From the NCBI GenBank assembly GCA_027306955.1, contig DAHUXX010000158.1:1-11677 (forward strand): a DNA stretch of 11,677 bases, in the 5' to 3' direction. The position numbers were made by a program, and so were the translations under genes. Origin of the DNA: Acetobacteraceae bacterium (lineage in GTDB: Bacteria > Pseudomonadota > Alphaproteobacteria > Acetobacterales > Acetobacteraceae). Shown one piece after another: positions 6,723-11,677 of this stretch; position 1 is the stretch's first letter; each line of letters opens with the position of its first letter. Below the pieces are notes generated by a model. That model made no database searches, was not told the origin of the DNA, and saw only the letters and a program-made list of their open reading frames with translations.

Positions 6723-7371
6723 CCGCAGCGACGCGGGCCGGCGCCTGGCCAAGCCGCTGCTGGTATACCGCGACAGGCACCCGGTGGTTCTCGCGCTGCC
6801 CCGTGGCGGCGTGCCGGTCGGCCTCGAGGTCGCCCGCGCGCTGCACGCGCCGCTCGACCTGGTGCTGGTGCGTAAGCTTGGTGCGCCACACTGGGAGGAA
6901 CTCGCCATAGGCGCGCTCGCCGAGGGCGAGCCGCCGGAACGCGTCCTCAACGAGGATGTCGTGCGCTCGCTGCGGGTGCCGCCTGAGTATCTGGAGACAG
7001 CAACCGCGGCCGCGCGGCGCGAGATCGAGAGGCGCCGTGGCGCCTGGCTCGCCGGCCGCGCCCCTATCGATCTCCACGGCTGCACCGCAATCGTGATCGA
7101 CGACGGCATCGCCACGGGCGCCACGATGAAGGCGGCGCTGCGGGCCACGCGCCGGCGTGGGCCGGAGCAGCTGGTGCTCGCGGTCCCGGTCGCGGCGCCG
7201 CATGCCCTCGCGGAGCTTCGCGCCGAGGCCGATAGCCATGTCTGCCTGGAAGCGCCGGCGGACTTCGAGGCGGTCGGGCAGTTCTACGTCCGCTTCCCGC
7301 AGCTGGACGACGAGGACGTCACGAAGCTGCTCGCGCAGTCCGCCACCTTTGCCCCGGCCGCCGGCCGCTAG
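6712..7371 (+). CDS. Type I phosphoribosyltransferase family protein
   Basis: A 219-residue protein of the type I phosphoribosyltransferase fold, which binds PRPP and transfers or releases a base. VLALPRGGVPVGLEVARAL (26-44) forms the first PPi-binding strand and loop, and IVIDDGIATGATM (127-139) is the PRPP-binding signature with its two acidic residues. The specificity hood is not diagnostic; similar proteins are annotated only as phosphoribosyltransferases of unknown substrate. The ATG at 6712 is chosen because it lies inside the end of the hydrolase frame (11-base overlap) and gives the expected family N-terminus (MFRDRSDAGRRLA). The frame stays open upstream to 6604, but that part is the hydrolase gene. 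The PRPP synthetase-like gene starts 11 bases after its stop, so its cosubstrate may be made by the next protein. Fold call is firm; reaction unknown. Confidence 0.85.
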   Translation: MFRDRSDAGRRLAKPLLVYRDRHPVVLALPRGGVPVGLEVARALHAPLDLVLVRKLGAPHWEELAIGALAEGEPPERVLNEDVVRSLRVPPEYLETATAAARREIERRRGAWLAGRAPIDLHGCTAIVIDDGIATGATMKAALRATRRRGPEQLVLAVPVAAPHALAELRAEADSHVCLEAPADFEAVGQFYVRFPQLDDEDVTKLLAQSATFAPAAGR

Positions 7372-7382
7372 GGAGAGCCCCG

Positions 7383-8345
7383 ATGCAACATGCCCCGATG
7401 GCGGTGTTCGGCCTGCACGCCACGCGGGAGCTTGCCTTGCTGGTCGCGAGGCGGCTGGAGGTCGAGCTTGCGCCGCACGAGGAACGGGAATTCGAGGACG
7501 GCGAGCACAAGGCACGCCCGCTTCAGGATGTGCGCGGCCACGACGTGTTCGTCCTGCATGCGCTCCACGGCGACGAGGATCAGAGCGCCAACGACAAGCT
7601 CTGCCGGCTGCTGTTCTTCTGCGGCGCGGTGAGGGACGCGGGTGCGGCGCGGGTGACCGCGGTGGTGCCGTATCTGTGCTACGCGCGCAAGGACCGGCGG
7701 ACCAAGCTGCACGATCCGATCACCACGCGCTACGTCGCCGCCCTGTTCGAGGCAGTCGGCATTGACCGTGTCATTGCCTCCGAGGTGCACAACGTCGCGG
7801 CGTTCGAAAATGCCTTCCGCTGCCCTACCTGGCACATCGACAGCGCGGCCATGATGGCCGAGCACTTTTCCGCCCAGGCGCATGCGGAGGCGATGGCCGT
7901 GGTCTCGCCCGATGCCGGCGGCGCCAAGCGTGCCGCGCAGTTCCGCCAGGCGCTGGAGCACCGGACAGGGCGCGAGATCGGCAACGCCATCGTCGAGAAA
8001 TTCCGCAGCGCCGGCGTGGTCAGTGGCGGATTGCTCGCCGGCGACGTGCGCGGCAAGACCGTGGTCGTGATCGACGACCTCATCAGCACCGGCGGCACGC
8101 TGGTGCGCGCGGCCACGGCCTGCCGCGCGGCCGGTGCCAGGAAGGTCCTGACCGCCGCCACGCACGGGCTGTTCATCGGCGGCGCCACGGAGCTTTTCGC
8201 CGCATCCGCGATCGATAGTATCGTCGTCGCCAACACGGTGCCGGCGTTGCGCGTTCCCGCGCCGGTCGCCGCCGCCAGGCTGACGGTTCTCGACGCGAGC
8301 GAGTCCATCGCCCGCGCCATCGCCATCTGCCACGAGGGGCGCTGA
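7383..8345 (+). CDS. Divergent ribose-phosphate pyrophosphokinase (PRPP synthetase-like)
   Basis: A 320-residue protein of the PRPP synthetase family, which converts ribose 5-phosphate and ATP to PRPP and AMP. Visible are FEDGE (37-41), the ATP-binding PYLCYARKDRRTK segment (96-108), a His136 in SEVHN matching the catalytic His of the E. coli enzyme, the SPDAGGAKRA loop (175-184), and the flexible-loop Lys/Arg pair as EKFRS (Lys206, Arg208). VVVIDDLISTGGTL (227-240) is the ribose-5-phosphate/PRPP loop. Length is normal for the family, but many usually invariant positions differ from the housekeeping enzyme, so this is probably a second, specialised copy. GGGAG at 7371-7375 lies seven bases before the ATG and overlaps the previous stop codon. 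It ends the four-gene run. Activity is likely because the key residues remain; exact substrate preference is open. Confidence 0.88.
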   Translation: MQHAPMAVFGLHATRELALLVARRLEVELAPHEEREFEDGEHKARPLQDVRGHDVFVLHALHGDEDQSANDKLCRLLFFCGAVRDAGAARVTAVVPYLCYARKDRRTKLHDPITTRYVAALFEAVGIDRVIASEVHNVAAFENAFRCPTWHIDSAAMMAEHFSAQAHAEAMAVVSPDAGGAKRAAQFRQALEHRTGREIGNAIVEKFRSAGVVSGGLLAGDVRGKTVVVIDDLISTGGTLVRAATACRAAGARKVLTAATHGLFIGGATELFAASAIDSIVVANTVPALRVPAPVAAARLTVLDASESIARAIAICHEGR

Positions 8346-8379
8346 ACGCACCCCGCCTTCGAGCCCCGACACGCGCCGG

Positions 8380-8421
8380 TTGATCGAGGTCAACGCCGCC
8401 GGGCGCGAGCCGTCCTAGTTT
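8380..8421 (+). promoter_or_regulatory. FNR/FixK-type class II promoter of the hibernation factor gene
   Basis: TTGAT-CGAG-GTCAA (8380-8393) matches TTGAT-N4-ATCAA at nine of ten positions and TTGA-N6-TCAA exactly. The -10-like TAGTTT (8416-8421) starts 29.5 bases from the palindrome centre, and a start near 8428 puts the box at -41.5, the standard class II position. This leaves a leader of about 19 bases with AAGGAG at 8435-8440 six bases before the ATG. Everything fits a compact activated promoter in the 101-base gap after the PRPP synthetase gene. Which Crp/FNR protein binds is inferred. Confidence 0.65.
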
Positions 8422-8446
8422 TCGGGCCTCGCCCAAGGAGCCGACG

Positions 8447-8992
8447 ATGCAGGAACCATTTCGCCTCTCCTTCCGCAACATGCCGGCGCCGATCGGCGTC
8501 GAGGAACAGGTGCACGCGCGCATCGCGGAGCTCGAGCAGTATTCCGGCCGCATCGTCGGCTGCAACGTGACGGTGGAACCGAGCAACCGGCGGCACCATC
8601 ATGGGAATCTCTACCATGTCCGCATCGAGCTCTTCGTTCCCGGCGGGGAAATCGTGGTGCGCCGCGATCCGCCGGAGCACCACGCACACGAGGACGTGCA
8701 CGTCGCGCTGCGCGATGCCTTCGACGCGGCGCAGCGCCAGCTGCAGGACCGCGTGCGCGAGCTGCGCGGTGACGTGAAGACGCATGCCGCCCCCGCCATC
8801 GGCAAAGTCGCCAGCCTGCTTTCCGACCACGGCTTCCTCGTCACCGACGCCGGCGAGGAGGTGTACTTCCACAAGAACGCCGTGCTCGGCCCTGGCTTCG
8901 ACCGGCTCAAGGCCGGCGACAAGGTGCGCTACGTGGTCCACGAGGGCGAGGGCGAGCAAGGGCCACAGGCAAGCACCGTGGTGCCGCTCTGA
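8447..8992 (+). CDS. Ribosome hibernation factor (HPF/RaiA type) with a C-terminal cold-shock domain
   Basis: A 181-residue cytoplasmic protein. Residues 1 to about 110 resemble the S30AE/HPF/RaiA domain, which binds the 30S decoding region and silences idle ribosomes: strand-helix start RLSFRNMP, helix VEEQVHARIAELEQYSGRI, strands CNVTVEP and YHVRIELFVPGGEIVVRRD, then a long helix HVALRDAFDAAQRQLQDRVREL. Residues 117-181 form a cold-shock OB fold: IGKVASLLSDHGFLV, then EEVYFHKNAV as the RNP2-like strand and GPQASTVVPL at the end. The aromatic first RNP1 positions are partly replaced, so nucleic-acid binding may be altered. The C-terminus replaces the dimerisation domain of long HPF. AAGGAG six bases upstream fixes the start, behind its own FNR/FixK-type promoter, suggesting induction in low oxygen or energy stress. 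It converges with rtcB, 59 bases away. Confidence 0.88.
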   Translation: MQEPFRLSFRNMPAPIGVEEQVHARIAELEQYSGRIVGCNVTVEPSNRRHHHGNLYHVRIELFVPGGEIVVRRDPPEHHAHEDVHVALRDAFDAAQRQLQDRVRELRGDVKTHAAPAIGKVASLLSDHGFLVTDAGEEVYFHKNAVLGPGFDRLKAGDKVRYVVHEGEGEQGPQASTVVPL

Positions 8993-9051
8993 CGCCGGCG
9001 GACGTTCGCGTGAACCGGGAGCTGTCGCGGCAGACGGCAGCGGCCTAGGCG

Positions 9052-10479
9052 CTACCCCTTGATGCAGATGACCGGCTCGAGGCGCGCCACCTTGCGCGCG
9101 AGACCCGCGGCGTGGGCGGCCTCGACCACCGCAGCGATATCCTTGTAGGCCCCCGGCGCCTCTTCCGCGACGCCGCAACTGCTGGGACTCTTGATGACGA
9201 TACCGCGCTCCGCGAGCCGGTCCACGACTTCGCGCCCCCGCCATTGCCGCAGCGCCGCATGGCGGCTCATCGCCCGCCCGGCGCCGTGACAGGCGGACGC
9301 AAAGGCCCGCACCGGCGGCGGAGTGCCGGCGAGGATCGCCGAGCTCGTTCCCATGCTGCCGCCGATGATGACCGGCTGGCCAACCTCGGCGAAGACGGGC
9401 GGCAGTTCCGCATGCCCGGCACCGAAGGCGCGCGTCGCGCCCTTGCGATGGACGAACAGGCGCCGACGCTTGCCAGCAACGAGGTGCCATTCCTCCTTGC
9501 ACGTGTTGTGCGAGACATCGAACAACAGATCGAACCCGCCGCCGGGGAAAAAATGCGCCAGGACGCGTCGCGTCAGATGCGTAATGATCTGGCGGTTGGC
9601 GTAGGCGCAGTTGATCGCGGCGCGCATCGCGCCGAGATAACGCTGCCCGAGTTCCGACGCGATCGGGGCCGAGGCCAGCTCGAGATCGGGCAATGCCAGG
9701 CCGAAACCTGGCGCCGCCACAGCCATCTCCCGCAGGAACTCGGTGCCGATCTGGTGACCCAGCCCGCGGGAGCCACAATGAATGCTGACCACGACGTCGC
9801 CCTGTTTCAGCCCGAACGCCGTGGCCGTGGCGGCATCGTGGATCAACGTCACCTCCTGCACCTCGAGATAGTGGTTGCCGGAGCCGAGCGTGCCCATCTC
9901 GTCATGCTGGCGCTTCTTGGCCTGGGGCGAAACGAAATCCGGCCGCGCGCCGGCGGCCCTTCCGTGCTCCTCGATCCGCTCCAGATCCTCGGGCCGGCCA
10001 TAGCCCTGCGCCAGCGCCCACCCCGCGCCGCCGTCGAGCATCGCCTCCATGGCGACCGGCTCCAGCGTGATCTTGCCGGTGCTGCCGACCCCCGCCGGAA
10101 TGTTGCGAAACAGCGAATCAGCCAGCGCCATCTTGACCGGCTCTATGTCGGCGCGGGTGAGCCCGGTGAGCAGCGTGCGCACGCCGCATGAAATGTCGAA
10201 GCCGACGCCGCCAGCCGAAATCACGCCGCCTTCGTCAGGGTCGAAGGCAGCAACGCCGCCGATTGGGAATCCGTAGCCCCAATGCGCATCCGGCATGACA
10301 TAGGCGGCCTCGACAATCCCAGGCAGGGCGGCGACATTGCAGAGCTGCTGTAGCACCTTCTCGTCCATACCGCCGACCAGCGCCGCGTCGGCGAAAATCA
10401 CGCCGGGCACGTTCATGCCGCCGCTTTTCGGCACCTGCCATTCGGTGTCCCCGATCTTTGTCAGGCTGCGGATGTCCAT
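9052..10479 (-). CDS. rtcB: RtcB family tRNA-splicing/RNA-repair ligase
   Basis: A 475-residue RNA ligase that joins 2',3'-cyclic-phosphate or 3'-phosphate ends to 5'-OH ends using GTP and Mn2+. All expected catalytic residues are present: Asp95 and Cys98 in GVGFDISCGVR, His203 in GSGNHYLEVQ, His234 in SIHCGSRGLGHQIG, His324 in DVSHNTCKEE, and guanylylated His398 in ACHGAGRAMSR. The length is near that of archaeal RtcB rather than the shorter E. coli form. It lies six bases after the archease gene, and its Shine-Dalgarno (GAGGTG) overlaps the archease stop codon, so the two are co-translated; archease is the known activator of RtcB. In bacteria the role is usually RNA repair after tRNA or rRNA cleavage. 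No RtcR-type regulator or RtcA cyclase is in the window. It is the last gene of the minus-strand operon. Confidence 0.96.
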   Translation of the reverse strand: MDIRSLTKIGDTEWQVPKSGGMNVPGVIFADAALVGGMDEKVLQQLCNVAALPGIVEAAYVMPDAHWGYGFPIGGVAAFDPDEGGVISAGGVGFDISCGVRTLLTGLTRADIEPVKMALADSLFRNIPAGVGSTGKITLEPVAMEAMLDGGAGWALAQGYGRPEDLERIEEHGRAAGARPDFVSPQAKKRQHDEMGTLGSGNHYLEVQEVTLIHDAATATAFGLKQGDVVVSIHCGSRGLGHQIGTEFLREMAVAAPGFGLALPDLELASAPIASELGQRYLGAMRAAINCAYANRQIITHLTRRVLAHFFPGGGFDLLFDVSHNTCKEEWHLVAGKRRRLFVHRKGATRAFGAGHAELPPVFAEVGQPVIIGGSMGTSSAILAGTPPPVRAFASACHGAGRAMSRHAALRQWRGREVVDRLAERGIVIKSPSSCGVAEEAPGAYKDIAAVVEAAHAAGLARKVARLEPVICIKG

Positions 10480-10485
10480 GGCACC

Positions 10486-10902
10486 TCACACATCAATGAC
10501 GCATTGCGCGACCCAGCCTTCGCCACAGGGTCCCACCCTCAGCTCGGTGAGCGTGGCCCCCTTCGGCTCCACCGCGGGCGCGTGGCGCGAGGGGTCCAGC
10601 TTTTCGCCCCAGGCCTGTCCCCGCAGCCGCCCGCCTTCAATTGCGACTTCGTAACGTCCGAACAGCATGTGGCGCACCGCCATCTCGTAAATCAGCCGGT
10701 TGAGCCAGTCCGCCAGCAGCAGCTGGTCGGAAGGCGCCTCGCACTCGACCTCAACCCTTACGCTGGGCGAGACAGCCGACGGGTCCGTCACAATGGCCGA
10801 CAGCGCCAGCGCGGCCTGTTCGAATGCGTCGGACTTGCGCGCGCCGAAGCCGCGCACGCCGATATCCGCATCATGCGGAAAGTGCTCGAACCGGGACATC
10901 AT
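10486..10902 (-). CDS. Archease, RtcB activating protein
   Basis: A 138-residue archease, the small metal-binding protein that speeds guanylylation and turnover of RtcB. FEHFPHDADIGVRGFG (5-20) carries the family's N-terminal His/Asp signature (His10, Asp13). The middle has SDQLLLADWLNRLIYEM (58-74), matching the family's leucine-rich helix after an acidic position, and the end VAQCVIDV (131-138) carries the C-terminal metal-ligand Asp137. The length is typical. The start is set by an ATGA overlap with the upstream nicotinamidase stop (10899-10902); the next codon is also ATG. Its own gene is followed at six bases by rtcB, the usual partner. The order archease then RtcB in one transcript suggests matched amounts. 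Family assignment rests on motifs and context and is firm. Confidence 0.92.
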   Translation of the reverse strand: MMSRFEHFPHDADIGVRGFGARKSDAFEQAALALSAIVTDPSAVSPSVRVEVECEAPSDQLLLADWLNRLIYEMAVRHMLFGRYEVAIEGGRLRGQAWGEKLDPSRHAPAVEPKGATLTELRVGPCGEGWVAQCVIDV

Positions 10903-11549
10903 CCCACGGCTCGCGACAGATCGTCCGAGCGGCGGAAAACAACGCCGGGTTCCGTCAGGGCGCGCCGGATCGAGGCGAGTGAATCCGCGCTGCCGATGCC
11001 GCGGCACGCATCCTCGACCACGCAGACGGAAAAGCCGAGGCGCCGCGCGTCCTCCGCCGAGTACCGCACGCAGAAATCGAGCGCCAATCCCGCAAGGAAG
11101 ATGCGCGTGAGCCCGCGCTCGCGAAGGTAGCCATTGAGGCCGGTCGGCGTCCGGCGGTCGTTCTCGAAGAAAGCGGAATAGGAATCGATTTCCCGGTGGA
11201 AACCTTTGCGGATGAGGAGCTCCGCGCGCCGCGTGTCCAGGTCCTGCCGCAGCGCCGCGCCGTCCGATCCCTGAACGCAATGGTCCGGCCACAACACCTG
11301 GTCGCCGTACGAGACAGGAATGACTTCGAAGAGTTTGTGCCGCGGATGGCTGGAGGCAAAGGAAACATGCCTTGGCGGATGCCAGTCCTGCGTGATCACG
11401 ATATGCGCGAACGACGCGGTCAGGCGGTTGATCACCGGCACCACCGCATCGCCCCCAGGAACCGCCAGCGCGCCGTCCGGACAGAAATCATTCTGCACAT
11501 CGACAACCAGCAGAACGCTACGGTCATCGGGGTGAGCCGCTTCCGTCAT
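10899..11549 (-). CDS. pncA: Nicotinamidase (isochorismatase-fold cysteine hydrolase)
   Basis: A 216-residue enzyme that deamidates nicotinamide to nicotinate in NAD salvage. The catalytic triad is visible: Asp17 in VVDVQNDF, Lys115 in LIRKGFH and Cys160 in LALDFCVRYSAEDA. The metal site is DWH with Asp55, His57 and His71. WPDHCVQGSDGA (87-98), GADVNAF-type variant DSYSAFFEN (122-130) and the final strand are all as in PncA rather than in other isochorismatase-like proteins. AGGAG lies eight bases before the ATG. Both ends overlap neighbours by four bases (ATGA): at 11546-11549 with the upstream truncated gene and at 10899-10902 with archease. Coupling to a probable nicotinate phosphoribosyltransferase would complete the nicotinamide-to-NaMN route. 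The link to RNA ligation genes is unexplained. Confidence 0.92.
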   Translation of the reverse strand: MTEAAHPDDRSVLLVVDVQNDFCPDGALAVPGGDAVVPVINRLTASFAHIVITQDWHPPRHVSFASSHPRHKLFEVIPVSYGDQVLWPDHCVQGSDGAALRQDLDTRRAELLIRKGFHREIDSYSAFFENDRRTPTGLNGYLRERGLTRIFLAGLALDFCVRYSAEDARRLGFSVCVVEDACRGIGSADSLASIRRALTEPGVVFRRSDDLSRAVG

Positions 11550-11677
11550 GGATCTGACTCCTGCATGAACCTGTCGACCTCCTGGGCAAGTTGGCGGATG
11601 TCGTCCGCGATGCGCACGGGATAAGGAGTCGCGGCGGGCGCGAGGCCGCGCCAGGCGATTGGCAACGCCGCGAGGCT
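11546..11677 (-). CDS. C-terminal end of a truncated gene, probably nicotinate phosphoribosyltransferase
   Basis: Reading inward from the right edge on the minus strand gives 43 residues and a TGA stop at 11546-11548. The tail contains RGLAPAATPYPVRIADDI followed by a helix RQLAQEVDRFMQESDP. A PYPV-x-I segment followed by a short helix with EVD resembles the end of many bacterial nicotinate phosphoribosyltransferases, and the next gene is nicotinamidase, whose product that enzyme uses with PRPP. The stop codon overlaps the pncA start by four bases (ATGA), so it belongs to the same operon. The gene runs out of the window. That it is a coding end is well supported; the product name rests mainly on context and a short tail. 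Confidence 0.55.
   Translation of the reverse strand, partial: SLAALPIAWRGLAPAATPYPVRIADDIRQLAQEVDRFMQESDP

Noticed and set aside
8993..9051. Possible bidirectional terminator between the convergent genes
   Set aside because: Only short imperfect repeats (around AGCGGCCTAGGCGCT) and no T-run on either strand.
8390..9778. 462-codon minus-strand frame opposite the hibernation-factor gene and in another frame of rtcB
   Set aside because: Covers two strongly supported genes and has no family resemblance.
11424..11440. TTGATCACCGG as an FNR-like half-site
   Set aside because: Inside the nicotinamidase coding region and the second half-site does not match.

Overview
This is a GC-rich, densely coding window that looks like an alphaproteobacterial chromosome. 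The supporting signs are a FixK-like Crp/FNR protein, a FixJ-like output domain on a PAS hybrid kinase, the family relationships of the other proteins and the codon bias. I cannot name the genus. No tRNA, rRNA, CRISPR array, insertion sequence or phage gene is visible.

Layout. (1) Positions 1-300 hold no convincing gene, only a terminator-like hairpin at 55-80. (2) A FixK-like regulator (301-1062, minus) lies back to back with a large sensor kinase (1217-3910, plus). The kinase joins two PAS domains, a histidine kinase core, two receiver domains and a LuxR/FixJ DNA-binding domain in one chain. (3) An intergenic stretch of roughly 700 bases contains a possible small protein gene (4081-4293), an imperfect stem-loop and FNR/FixK-like palindromes. 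(4) A plus-strand run follows: an aminoglycoside-phosphotransferase-like protein with a decayed P-loop domain, an alpha/beta hydrolase, a phosphoribosyltransferase and a divergent PRPP synthetase. (5) A separate plus-strand gene encodes a ribosome-hibernation (HPF/RaiA) domain joined to a cold-shock domain. (6) A convergent minus-strand operon reads, in transcription order, a truncated gene at the right edge (probably nicotinate phosphoribosyltransferase), nicotinamidase, archease and the RNA ligase RtcB. Its members overlap by four bases or sit a few bases apart.

The most interesting signal is regulatory. Palindromes of the FNR/FixK type (TTGAT-N4-ATCAA, or TTGA-N6-TCAA) lie just upstream of three genes: at 4319-4332, 5982-5995 and 8380-8393. 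In each case a TAG-containing hexamer starts 28.5 or 29.5 bases from the palindrome centre, which is where the -10 element of a class II (-41.5) Crp/FNR-activated promoter should fall. The adjacent FixK-like protein keeps the Glu and Arg that FNR-type proteins use to read TTGA. I infer a local low-oxygen or energy-stress regulon: the kinase and FixK-like pair sense the state, and the targets handle ribosome hibernation, PRPP supply and use, and possibly NAD salvage. RtcB and archease repair or splice RNA next to it. The parts belong to known families; the wiring is inference.
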